Shown: positions 10,073 through 22,600 of the stretch, in pieces | How the letters are laid out: each line of letters begins with the position of its first letter | How positions within the stretch are numbered: the stretch's first letter is position 1 | Assembly (NCBI RefSeq): GCF_028858725.1 | Contig: NC_084759.1 | Span: 87,092,944-87,156,943 of the forward strand | DNA length: 64,000 nucleotides | From: Colius striatus | Taxonomy: Eukaryota; Chordata; Aves; Coliiformes; Coliidae | Reading direction: 5' to 3' | The notes under the pieces: generated by a model | What the model was told of the DNA's origin: nothing | The model's database searches: none | The model's input: only the letters and a program-made list of their open reading frames with translations | Position numbers and translations under genes: made by a program

Positions 10073-12039
10073 CTGAAAACATGCGGGCAAAGTTAACAAC
10101 AACTACATTGAGAGATATACACACTATAACCTGCCAAATAGAAGTCAAATGACATCAGTATCAAAAAAGCAGTGTTTCATCAATTTAAAATTAATATAAA
10201 ATAATTAAGCAATAAATTTATTTTAAATTAATGGCATTAATTAATGAAAAAGTAAATTAATCAAATACATTTCTCAATTATTAACAAAATAAAACCCAGA
10301 AAATTAAGCACAGAGTTCTGAATGTTTCAATATGCAACATACTTTCAAACATAACTGCAAAATCAGTATTTTACACAGTTAAATCACTGTGTTTTGTAAT
10401 ATTTATGGAAGTTTAAATGCTGCAATTAACTCAAGACCACATTGTTTACATATATGTGCATCTTTGAGTACAGTAGTCTCACCTTAATTTCTGATTACCT
10501 GCATGTACACTGTATGGTCCTGAATTTAATAGAACAGATCTCTTTAAATCAATACTAATTTGCATTTAAGAAGAGAATGGAACAATAAGAGAATAGGTTT
10601 CAGTATTCTGTTCAGATACTAAATCACCCCTGAATTAAATACAGAGAACATTAAAATTGTGTTCTCTTATGACAGAATGATCATCTTTCCAAATTTAGAT
10701 TTTGTCCATTTAATGGATAGTCTGTGCCAGGAAAAAGAATAAGAGCTTCTCCAAAGCCAAAAAGATTCTTCATGTGTCCATCCCTGGCACTCCATCACAA
10801 CAGGGGAAGACTGTGAAGCTTGGGAATCTTAATGAGGTCAGGCTTAAAAAGGGAAATTCAAAGACTAAGGTCTTTGAAAAGAAATGTGAAGTTTTCCTAG
10901 AATTTTATTCCTTGCTCCTTTTTCTTCTGCATGTAGGCAACAAAGGAAAAGTTACAGAAGTACTATTTAAAGTACCGGAAAAATTCTTATGAAAACTTGA
11001 TAAAGATTGAGAAGGACAAAATATGTTGTACATCAAGCAAAATGAACAGAGAATTAAAAGCAATATATTGTTACATCATTGGTATGAACATGGTGCAGAT
11101 CATGCCATCAAGTCTAAGATCTCACCACCTTAAAAAGCATGACAGAAATGGGCATTCACAGTGGAGTATGTGGAATGACAATCAACAGGGAATCTTTGCT
11201 TGTACTTGTTTGTGTCAAGGAAACAAGGGCACTTAGCAAAGTAAGTTTCAATGCCACAAAAGTAGTTTATACTGTGCAATCAATTTCTCAGAGTGGCCAC
11301 AAGCTGCAGAAATACTATAGCAAATTATATTATCATGCTCTCAAACTAATTCTTCAGTACTGTCAAGGAAAGAGAAAGCAGTGAACAAACCAGACTCTCT
11401 ACTGATACCACAGTATACTTACTAACTTATATTGAACTTTCCAATTTCAAAGGAAACCATGATGAAATACCATAACATCATGTCTGAAAATCTTCTTCCC
11501 AGGAAAGCATTTGCCCTTCCTGCCCTTTTTTAAGTGTTCCATATTCAGATGTCATGCATCATATAAAAAAATCCCATTGGTCCCCCAGTTTTTCAGATTA
11601 TAGACAAAAATATTGAGTACAACATTTTCTTTTTTTTTCTAAATGTAATAGTAAAGCTCCCTCTGCTGGACGTTTCAGAGCAAGAAAAAACACACCTCAG
11701 CATCTTTAAAAAGACATTTGCTGTGACATTCAGACTTTCTGCACACAAATCAAAAAAGCACACCTGAAAAAACAAGGATCTTTCTCTAAGTAAATGGAAG
11801 TCTCACCTTCATTTGAGGAAATGACTTCCTCGGGATGGCTGATTCTATTCATTCTGTTTAGAAGTGCTGCATTTGTTTTAAAATTTGTTTGGGAACTGGC
11901 AGACCTTGTCATTTTCCAGTTACATGGCTTTATCTGATTAGTATAATTATTTTTAGTAAAGTTGCAGTTTTTTGATGTTATCTTTAATTCTAGCTTGAAA
12001 CACACAATGACTTTTATATTTGTCTTGAGAGGGAGACAG

Positions 12040-12605
12040 AATCATATAACAGAATCGTTTCAGCTGGAAGAGACATTTAAAATCATCAGTCCAGCCTTTG
12101 TCCCAGCCCTATCAACCACTAGACCATTTCCCTAAGTGCAACATCCACTTGTCTCTTAAAACATCTCCAGCAACGGTGACTCCATCACCTCCCTGGGCAG
12201 CTGTTCCAATGCCTGACAATCCTTTCAGTAAAGAAATTCCTCCTCATATCCAGCCTTGAACCTCCCCTGGTGCAACTTGAGGCCGTTTCCTCTTGTTCTA
12301 TTGCTTGTCACTAGAGAGAATAGACCAATTCTTGCTTCGCTACAACTTCCCTTCAGGTAGCCATAGAGAGCTCTAAATTCTCCCCTGAGCCGTCTTTTCT
12401 CCAGGCTGAACAGCCTCAGATCCCTCAGCCATTCCTCATACAAGATGTGCTCCAAATCCTTTACTAGCTTGGTAGCCTGCCTCTGGATCCTCTCCAGCAC
12501 CTCAGTGTTCTTGTAGACAGGGGCCCAAAACTGAACACAGTATTTGAAGTGCAGCCTCACCAAAGCCAAGTACAGGGGAATGATCACCTCCCTACTCCTG
12601 CTGAC
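12040..12605 (-). mobile_element. CR1 LINE fragment, 3' end, in RPGR intron 7
   Basis: Sense on the minus strand, with its 3' end at the left (complement of the AGAATCATATAACAGAATCG tail). The minus-strand frame encodes [37 protein letters not shown] and [13 protein letters not shown], the CR1 ORF2 C-terminus. It belongs to a different CR1 subgroup from the copy at 5891: its 3' UTR resembles that of the plus-strand copy at 42815-43501. Confidence 0.9.
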
Positions 12606-13923
12606 AACAGGAGATGTTCTCAAATGCTAACTTTAAAAGTACAGGGAACTACTTTCTGTCCTCTGTTTCTACTGACGAGGAGGGCAGTCCAAAACAAAAC
12701 AAGCTAGTGTGCCTTTTAAGAAGAAGGATTTCTTCTATTGTCCCTATAGAACAGGGGCACCTAAATTTTCCTCCTCCTAGATCTGCTTATTAGTCAACTA
12801 TCAAGGCCCAAGAAGATTAAAAAACCTGCATCTTTCTTAAATGATACACTGTTCTGGTGCAGAAGTGAGGCCAAACCTCAGCAATAACCTTTTAGCAGAT
12901 ATGAGGTATTTCCTATAACCTGGCTTTATAAACACATGGAAAGTTTATGGCAAAGCAATCTTGTAGACTTTGTGACAAAATGACAGAGGTGAATTTCATC
13001 ATCCTGAACTTGAATTTGTAAATCAATTTGCCTACAGCACAAATCCAAAAGGGGATATAGCCTCAATATCACCACCTTCTTACTGTCCTCAGTTCCAGTA
13101 AGGATATGGTTGGACAAGACAAATAAAACTTGCTGTCAGCAAAAGGGTAGATCTCATTCCCTCATTCTCTCTCCTCAGTCCTCACTTGCACTGTCTCTGC
13201 TGTCTGCCTGGCTATATGGTGAGCCAGTTCAGCTCAGTAATCCAGGTTTTGGGTGGTTTTGATGATACAATTTCCTGTGAAATGGTCAAGGCAGCACCAT
13301 AGTGGTACAAGGGGAGAGGAAAGACATGGCCACAGCAGCATGAGAGAAGCAGCACTTTCTCCAGTGCATCAGTTAATCACAAGGAAGGCTCAGCGATAGT
13401 AACAGCACCCACAAGAAACAGAACACAAGCTCCGTCTTGGCCTAAAGGAAGGAACTGTAGCCTCCACAGCAGCAGCCTATGAGAAGGGCCCTTGCAAGAT
13501 GAAGAGAAATGGTTTCAGAGCTTCCACAGAAGCAAACAGCTTCGCTGTTCCAAATGATGCACTGAAGTGCTGAGACTGCTTCTCCTTCACTTCCAACATT
13601 TTCTTTTTGAGAAGAACAGGGATATTCCCCCGTAACTGTGTATCTTCCACCCTTGCAGGCATCTTCTGAGGTACATAAGAGCTCTTTAATTTCCATGACT
13701 GTTTTTATTAAAAATAAAACAGTCCTGGGTAAAAATCTATGCAGCTTTCAGGGTTCTTTTAACATATGCTATCTGCTGAAAGAACTGAGTGAGCTCCAAG
13801 AGTGTCTTTAAGATTCATGCATTCTGTGCTATGTATTTAAGGCTATAGACAAAAATCCACGGAACAAAACTGGACTCAGATAGATATGCTTATATCTCTC
13901 CATGTAGATTCATTTTCCTTGAA

Positions 13924-13958
13924 TATTATTATTATTATTATTATTATTACTACTACTG
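13924..13958 (+). repeat. (ATT)n / (ACT)n trinucleotide microsatellite
   Basis: About nine ATT units followed by four ACT-like units in RPGR intron 7. Confidence 0.9.
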
Positions 13959-16865
13959 CTACAATTACTACTATGCTATCCAGTCTTACAATAGTTTTAT
14001 TTTTAAATGGCTTAGGCTGAGAAACATTACTGTAAAAATCAGCTGTCAACATGATACTCAGTTTTCCCCAAGCTAGTAATTGGATTTGGGGATTTCAGTA
14101 TAAATAGTAGAGAGACTTAAGAATGGTTTGAAAAATCTAGATAATCCTGTCTGTTTTGAACAGTCAGCTCTGTCATGAAGAGGTAGAGCTTTTTCATCCT
14201 TTTCATCCTCTTTCAAAAGGGTATCTTCACTTTCTTTCTTTTTAAAAGACTTTGAGACAGAAGATGAAAAACCCAACATTTTACATACTAACACACTAAT
14301 GTGCTGTACTGTTATGTCAAATGATCTGTTCTCAAAGGATGTCTTCACTTCTTCCTTTGAAGAGAGATCTTTGCTTTCCCTCCTTTAAGAGAATAAAAGG
14401 AGGTAATATATCCTTTTAGAGGCAGGGTTATTCCCACAGGATCTCTCATCATCTGAAAAAAAGATTGAAGGTTTTAAGGCCACTCCCAATCTTCTGTTTC
14501 TTCTCCAATTTCTAGATTCACAGGTTATCACTATTCTACCTTTTAAAAATCCTTATTGGAAAAGCACACAAATTAAGATTGCTGGTCTCTTATTTTTCTT
14601 TTGAACAACAGCTTTCATTTCAGTAGGAAGGATTTGCAAGCACTGTGGGTAGTGGATGCATTTTTTTTAGTCTTTGAGAGAAGTTGCCTGGGATGAGGAC
14701 ATAATCTTCTTGAATTGGCTCATAAACTGTGATGAAATTATTAGGTTTGTGCTGCTACAGTGAGAGAAAACTTTTGCATGAAAGAATTTTTAAGTATTTA
14801 TTCCCTAGTACAACTGCAAATACTAAAGGCAGAAGTAACACTAAGACTTGTAAAGATGTCTTCCAATACCACATTCAACGTTTCTAAAACCTTGTATTTT
14901 TAAAACAATTTTTCCCAAATAATTGCTCTCAATAGTTTTTTTGTTCTCTGCAGAGAAGAAAAAAAAACAAAAAAAACCAAAAATAAAACCCATAAAAGTT
15001 TCCACTGTGGAGTTTCAGAGTAGAAACCTGAAATATTTTAATATATACTTTCTACCATTTACTCTGATGTTTGCTGGAGAGATTTCAAATAGTAGCTTGA
15101 TTTCATAACCCAGATAACATGGTCCTTATCATGCAAAATTGCCAACAGAATAGTTAAGACAGTCACAAAAAAGAAATCAAATGAAGTGCTTTGGAACCGA
15201 CTAATTATGTATGAGAGTCAGGAAGAAACTTGCCTTGTACTCAGTAAAGTAACTGGATAATGCTTTCTTCTAATTTGATAAAACCTAAGTACAGTTGATG
15301 AAAAGAAATGAGTCAAGATGTGCAACAGTTTCTCCATATGATATTTTCTTCTATTCTATTCTTACATTAAATGATATGGATGAAACAGGGGAATATACAA
15401 TAGTCAGACATGTAAGACTGAAATGACATATCCTGAAAAGATGAAAACCACATCAGCATACATTGTGTTGCTGAAGCCAAGCAGGAGCCATCTTCAGAGA
15501 GATGATACATGAAAGATAGATAATTTCTTCAAAATTATGCTACTTTCTTAGTTTAGAAAAATGAGCTTTCAAGAGCTGTAAATGACTCTTCTCCTCTTTT
15601 AAAGATGCATCCCTTTTCTGAATTCTTTGTGGTCACACCACTTCAACTCAAGATGCAATATACACTTTAGTACTGATTTCAGGTTTCTGGTGCAAAGCCT
15701 ATAATGCACATACACTACATTCACTTTCTACATTAATACAGTGTTCAAATCTATCTCTTCTCCCAAGTCTTTCCCCAAATTTTAGTTTGCATCAGAAAGA
15801 GTTCCGCATGTCAACACTCCTGAAGAAGTATCTTTCACCTGAGGCAATATTTCCATTATCCTCTACTTTTTTGTTCAAAGTGTATAAGGCAGAAGTTCAC
15901 AGGTGTAGCATATTTAATAATGGCTAAAGCACATAAAAAACATCTGACCTTTGACTCTTATCAGAACAACAGTTTGTCTTTACAGAAATGTATTTTGTTG
16001 CATGTTACTGTTTTCCTCTTGACTCAACTGGATCTTCTGGTATTCAACACTTTCATCATCAACTGTAAGCTAAGCCAGCACTGAATTTCTTATTTGTCTT
16101 CTACTACAAAATCTATTCCCACAGGCAAGTAAATCTTACATACTGAGACACTGACTTACTATGGTGTTTTCTTCACTGTATTTGTTTTTGTCATTTCTAT
16201 TTTGCTGCTTTGTTCCAGCTCTTGTACAGATTTTACTGTAATTATGATATCATCTAGGTCTGCATCTCCCTGCAAAATCTGTTGCAACAGTTATGTGTTG
16301 TAATAAATTTTTATCATACAAAACACCATTTAAAAAAAAAATGATTGGTTGGTTTCAGATTTATGGTTACAAAAATAATCAATAATGATAATCAAATTCT
16401 TTCTGCAGAATTTCTCTTTATAACCCATAAAATAATGCTATGATTTATACCTTTGCTGGCTCCAAATTTAGGGTAATTTTTTTCCTAATAATTGTAATTT
16501 GATTGCATGCAAAGACATTTATTTTATACCACAGAACACTGCCAGGCTAAGGCTGTATGTTGCTGAGAAAAGAGGCAAAGGCACTGAAATGGATACAAAT
16601 GTTTGCATTATTTCCTGGATTGGCTACCGCTATTTCCTCTTAATAGTATTCCCAAAGGAGTTTCAACCTACCCAGAATCTCGCAGCTCTACTCATCACTA
16701 CACATAACCTTTCTCAGCACATCCCTTCTACCTTTAATCTTCCCAGCAGCTTGCAGTAGATCATTGAAGGTTCACCATCAGAAGGACAGGGGATGACTAT
16801 TTAGCATTTTCAAAATACAGATTTTAAGGATTAATATCTATACATTCTACTTATTTTCACAACTT

Positions 16866-17050
16866 CACAGAATTATAAGGGTTGGGAGGGACATCGAAAG
16901 ATCTAGTCCAAAGTCCCTACTCCTAGAGTAGGTCACACAGGAAGTCATCCAGGTGGGTTTTCAATGTCTCCAGAGGAGACTACACAACCCATTATGGGCA
17001 GCCTGTTCAAGGGCTCTGTGACCCTCATAGCGAAGTTTTTCCTAGTATCT
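16866..17050 (-). mobile_element. CR1 3' end, minus orientation, left arm of an inverted pair
   Basis: The left edge CACAGAATTATAAGGGTTGG is the complement of a CR1 3' tail, followed by the complement of the CR1 3' UTR up to about TATCTAAATGG. It is joined directly to a second CR1 end of opposite orientation at 17051. Confidence 0.85.
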
Positions 17051-17368
17051 AAATGGTGGGTGTCAGGAGTTTGGGACATCCTTTTTTTTTATTGTAGTTA
17101 GCAACAGGACAAGGGGTAATGGGACGAAACTGGAACACAAAAAGTTCCATTTAAATATAAGAAAAACTGTTTCACTGTGAGGGTGAGGGAGCAGTGCCAC
17201 AGGCTGCCCATAGGGGTTGTGGAGTCTCCTTCCTTGGAGGTCTTCAAGACCTGCCTGGACATGTTCCTGTGCGACCTGATCTAGGTGCAGCTGCTTCTGC
17301 AGGGGGGTTGGACTAGATGATCTTTAAAAGTCCCTTCCAGCCCCTACCATTCTATGATTCTATGGTTC
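17051..17368 (+). mobile_element. CR1 3' end, plus orientation, right arm of an inverted pair
   Basis: Runs from a poly-T interrupted ORF2 C-terminal part (GGGACATCC, then AGCAACAGGACAAGG) through the typical GTGAGGGTGAGGGAGC block to the complete tail ATTCTATGATTCTATGG. The well-preserved tail suggests it is younger than the left arm. Confidence 0.9.
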
Positions 17369-17587
17369 TTTGGAACACTTTCGCATTTTAATAGGAGACT
17401 GAGAGCATATTACAGAGGTATGGAATTCATTACACACCAAAGCTGTTATGTTTTAAAATCATCTGTGGGCAAAGTCAAATTTCCCTTTTCTGCTTCTATG
17501 AACTACAGTTGAGGATTGAACTTGTGGAAATAAATAGCTAGCGATTCTTTGGATATATCTCTTTGAAGAGCTAATTTATTGGCACAC

Positions 17588-17665
17588 AAAATTTATATAA
17601 TTATATATAAATAAATAAAGAAATATAATATTTAATTTATATATATTTATATTTACATACTATTT
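17588..17665 (+). repeat. AT-only low-complexity stretch
   Basis: Almost pure A/T with TATATA and AAATAAATA words in RPGR intron 7. No gene signal. Confidence 0.8.
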
Positions 17666-18534
17666 TATTTAACTCATTTTAGCATCCAGTATATTGTGCA
17701 CCTCCATCACTATTAACAGACAACTACTCTAAAAGTGACTTCCTAAATGCCTTCCTAAATATTCCAGGTCATTTAAACTTACTACAGAATGGAAGCCCTC
17801 CTTTAAAGTTTCTCCCTTCATACTAATTTCACTTTCAAGTTCCTTAAAGGAAAGAAACACCAATCATCTCTGTTTCCCCAGGAGGTGCTGGCTTGTTGCA
17901 ATTCCAGTAAGAAAGGCACTCAGACCCAGTAAAATATGTCTTAAAATGCTATTTATTGGAAGTAAGACTATAAACAAAAAGAAGATAGTATCAACAATCT
18001 TGTATCTCTTCAGATGCTGGAAATCCTGACATGTGTAACAGGCCTCCAGCCAGGCACAGTATGCTACACAGATCCCATCCATGGAAGATTACATCACTTT
18101 GATCATTTGAACTCTTGTAACTTTTTCTTACAAGCAAACAAATCTATTCATCATTTACACTGTCAAATAAAAAGGTCATTCTCATGGGAACTTGCTGCTG
18201 AAGTTTTAGAGAAAAGCAGAGACCCATAAGTGCTGTAACCAGTGGTACCAAGTGGGAGCTCCATGTCAACTTTTGTGTTACAACTAGCTGACTAAATTTA
18301 CCTTGTAGCCTAGGGTTCTGTGAAGCAGCACAGGCCTGAAATCAAACTGTATGTGCAACACAGCACAGACCTGCACTTAGGTTAACTGCTACATGGATTT
18401 CTGCCATCTTGATGTATAACCGTCTCTCACTTAGGATCATTCAAACATCTTATGTTTCAGTTGGATGTAAATTCTTTAAAGTAAATTGAGTTTACTGATG
18501 AAGGGTTGTAAAGAAAGCCAGTTACATTGCGTAC

Positions 18535-18693
18535 CTGTCAGTGCCACTGTGTGTTCTCCTCCACAAGCAACCTTATCAACCTTTTCTGTAATTCCCAGTA
18601 CAGGCTGTGGGACTCTACTGTTCTTCAGCTGTTCAGGCAATAATCCCAGTTTTCCATTCCCAGGTTCTCCAAAAGTGTAGAGCTCTCCATCTC
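18535..18693 (-). CDS. RPGR: RPGR exon 7 (RCC1 repeat)
   Basis: 159 nt, phase 1 at both ends, acceptor GTTTTCACAG and donor GACAG|GTACGC. It translates to [20 protein letters not shown] at the start and [16 protein letters not shown] at the end, matching human DGELYVFGEPENGKLGLP and [14 protein letters not shown]. Flanked by the two longest introns of the gene (8.4 kb each). Confidence 0.97.
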
Positions 18694-19520
18694 CTGTGAA
18701 AACACAGATCAGAACAGGGTTTAAAGCACGCACTCAGAAGCAAAGATGGGTTGTCAAGTCTGCTGTGGTAAGATAGAAAAGTGTATGAACATCATGGGAT
18801 AATGGAACATACTTGTATAATGTCCAAATAGTTGTGCAAAGAATTCTGCATTGATAGGACAAGACAGGGCTAAAGTTTAGCCCCCTCCAAGATGGGAACC
18901 ACAATATTTATCCTGTAAGGAATCTAGCCAAGGGAAAATCAAAACCATACACACCCTGCTTCTGAGAGGTTTCAATTCCCTCTGTAAATGGTATTTATGT
19001 AAACAGAAGTTGTTTGTAAGAATCTGCATGAAAATAGAGGATCATTTTGCCTGGAATTTTGTTGGAAAATCAAAATTTTTCTTCTTGTAAGATATAGATT
19101 TTAAAAAAGAAAAAAACCACACAGAATAAATGACACAAAACTGTGTGCAGTCTGGACAGCATGAAAAGAGCTATACATCCAACAAGAAGAATACAGCAGT
19201 GCTTCCACAGCAATCACTCCACCAGCATTAAGTTCAAAAACATATTGAGGGGTCTTTACAGGTCTCTTACTGTAACTTCTTTCTGATCTGCTACACAATG
19301 CTACAAGAAGACCCTTCTCATTGACCTATCCAGTTCAAGAACTGTTCAATCCCAAATTTGTGTAATCCATTTTATTTTCAGCTTTCCTTTGTTTCATCTT
19401 TTCCAATCACTCCTTTCACTTTTTGCTGCTATGTAAGTCTTAATTACCATTCAAGACAGTGTTCTGTACATCCATCTTGGATAGTTAAGAACAGAACATG
19501 AGAAATGTATTTTTCCATTG

Positions 19521-19600
19521 CTATATTTATCTACATCTGTTACATTTATCTACATTTGACATTTACCTACATCTGTTTTTTACAATTTATCTACATTTCT
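19521..19600 (+). repeat. Imperfect short tandem repeat, unit about 17-20 nt
   Basis: Four loose copies of the word ATTTATCTACATCTG, varying by single changes and small spacers. In RPGR intron 6. Confidence 0.7.
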
Positions 19601-22600
19601 GATTTTCTGTGCTAAGGGGCCCCAAACTATTCTAACAGGTCAGAGCGAGGTTTAGGTACAAAATGTCTCTATACTGCCTGGAAAGCTCGAAGTTAATAGC
19701 TGAGTGTTCTCCACTCTCAAAAAGGTTATCTGTGGAGTAGTGTCCTAAGCAAATGTGGCCCATATTCTGAATTTGAAATTACTTACAAAAAAAAAAAATC
19801 ATCATACACTGTAGGAAAAAGGTCAGACTTTTAATCCCAGTCAAAAAGCACACGGATAAACAAAACTCTCACATGAGGCTAGTCTGATAAAGAAATGTTG
19901 AAACTAGCAGAGGAGCTGCCTGCTAAAGGAAATGTGAAGAGATAGCTACAGTTACATAACCAACGTAAAAACAAACCCCAGACATTTACTCCATTATTAA
20001 AGCTCAGTCATCAGAAGCACCTATCTAGAATATTTTTGGAAACATGCAGATTTGTACTTCAGTACAAAATGTACTTTTACTTTCGGTGGGGTACATTTAG
20101 TGTTTCCAGAGTAACACTTTTAGTGTTCCCAAATCTACTTTTACATCGCTTAGAGGCATTACTATTGCATGATGCACAAGTATCTGAGAGATTCCTATTC
20201 AAAAGCCATGAATTCCTTGCCAAGGTAAAAATTGGGTTAACCTTAGAAATGCTGGTCTTCACCAACAGACAATGAAAACAGATGATCTCAAAGAAAGTTT
20301 GAAAGCTGCAGTCTTATTTAGGTGTTCAGAATTGAACAAGTCCATAGTTTTCTGTTAGCTTTTGCAAATATTCCCTCATTTACGGAGCTGCTACATCTGT
20401 TGCTTTTTCCATGCACTTTGACTGCCACAACTTAAAATTCGGGAAGTTAAGAACAATGACAAAAAAAAAAAAAAAACCTACACAGAATTAGGAAATATGG
20501 AAGAGTCAAAGATAAACCTATGAATAAAAACATAAAGTAGAAACAATGAAGTTACATATGCCCTCTAAAAGCAAATGAGATTAGTCGAATTACTAGAACC
20601 AACTTAATAAAAACTGAAGGATATGATTCAAAATGAACGGAAGTTAATTGAAACTTGGGTGTATGAGCCAAGACAGGAAAGCAATCTTACCAGTTTGAAT
20701 TTTTAATTCTGATTATCATAAAGCCAAAATTGGTGTCAGTATGAAATGTATCAGTTTTATTGAATCTCCCTGATCTTTAGTCTGGCAATACACTTATTTA
20801 AAATTTCCTTTTGTATGAATAAAAAACTGAACTTCAGGTTGCAAAACCGCATCTTCATTTTGTGTAACTATGGGACAACTAGTTAGTAATATATTTTAAG
20901 TCGTCTGGTAAACCTAAAAGATAAACTACATCCAAAATATCTTTGTCCTGGAAAACTCTTTTGCCAGTGATATATATTTTTTTTCTTTGTGGCGCTTGGC
21001 TCTTGATTACTTTGTGGTAAAGAGTGCCTATTGAAGTGGGTGCATAGAACAGCAGCAGAGACTGCTTTTGCTAAGACCTTCTATCAGAAGGGTTTTGATT
21101 AATTCTGAAAACTCTTAAACTTCTACTTTATTTAATAAAACAACATTTCCCCTCCCATCCTCTTAGAGGAAGTAATTCTGGAGCAGTCATGTTGATCAGT
21201 GATGTATGTTACCTTTGGTATCAACAGTCCACAACAAGCAAGAAAAAAACCCCAAATGTCTAAATGATGATCTGTTTTCTCCAAAGAAAGCCAGAGGATA
21301 GGTTTACAATTAATTTTTCCTATAAGGAGAACCTGAAATATGTCTTTTATTTTATGGTAAAGTTCATTCAGAACCAAAAAAAAAAAAAAAGATGCATTTT
21401 TTTAAGATACTTCAGCTCCAAATTAATTTCAGTGCATAAATTTATCAATTAACTTGAAAATTCCTAAATGAATGTATAACACACTTAAGGAGCAAAAACC
21501 ACAAAAAGGGCATTTTTTTTCATAAATTATGAATTCCTGTTTGAAATGGACAATGGGTCCTAGGCCTCAACATAAAGTTGCAACTCAGCACTTCTAACAA
21601 AGACTAAGAAGGTAATTTTCACACAATAATACTTATTTGCAAAGCTTACAAGACCTATGAAATTTAGCCTCTGCCTTAGTCAAAGAAACCCTAAGCTATT
21701 TTATATGGTTTCTATGTTTTCCTATATCATTTCTGCTTCTCACAATGGCACAGATTCTTCTAGTACCACGCTCCTAGGCCATTAAGACAACTGAACTTCT
21801 CATCTTGACTGAATGCATTAACTGCTCAGAGAGGCAATCAAGGAATGACAATAATACAATCTTACAATTGCTGTAGGGTTTCACAGGGCTCAGGCTGTTA
21901 ATAGTAGCCACCCACAATCTACTCACAGAGCTACATTCTCTTCAGCAAGACAATGAAACAGGATAGCAGCTGTGTTTCCTATCATCATCAGAGGTATAAA
22001 ACCCATCTTCCCAGCTATCCTTGGGTTTTCTATCAAAGATTTTCTTTCCTGTACTCATGAACTACTCCAACAATATTATAATACTTCATTTATCTGCATG
22101 TATCTGTGCACAAATGCCTTGCATTCTTCTATACTCTTTTTCAAAGAGGTATTTTGGAGTAATTTCCATCTGTCTGTGTTTTTAAAAAAACATTAAATTA
22201 TCATACCTATGGAAAGTATATTTCATTTCATTTCTAAACTATGGGCTGTGTTGGCTTCTCTATTCAGCTTGATTTTCCGTTTTAATCTGATCTTTATTCG
22301 TATACCTAAGTGCAGAAATACTCTGAACAGACTGATACTTTGCAGTTATTTGCAGCAGCATCAATTTCCTACTCTAAAACAGCGGGCCACTTAAAACCAA
22401 ACAAATAAATTTCAATATAAAGTTTTCTGTAATCAAAACATTCAATTGACAGAAAGATATTTTATTAGGGATTCTAAGTAAAAAGAAAGAAAGAAAAAAA
22501 ACAACAAAAAGAACCCTAAGGTTTTTTGAAAGTAAGTGTTGTTTAAAGACTCTTTCATTTGGCATATATTTCTTGAGAAAAGCTGATAAACATCTCAAAG

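Larger units (their letters stand above)
10073..18534 (-). other. RPGR intron 7 (8.5 kb): repeats only
   Basis: No exon or RNA gene was recognised. It holds a CR1 copy (12040-12605), a trinucleotide repeat (13924-13958), a pair of oppositely oriented CR1 ends (16866-17368) and an AT-only stretch (17588-17665). A very AT-rich patch with TTAATTAA-type words lies at 10165-10275. Several short open frames here lack codon structure or similarity. Confidence 0.7.

Noticed and set aside
12225..12623. 132-codon minus-strand frame
   Set aside because: C-terminal remnant of CR1 ORF2, not a host gene.
19521..19600. Regular spaced repeats that could suggest an array
   Set aside because: Four imperfect copies without unique spacers of constant length, in a vertebrate intron; a small minisatellite, not a CRISPR-like array.
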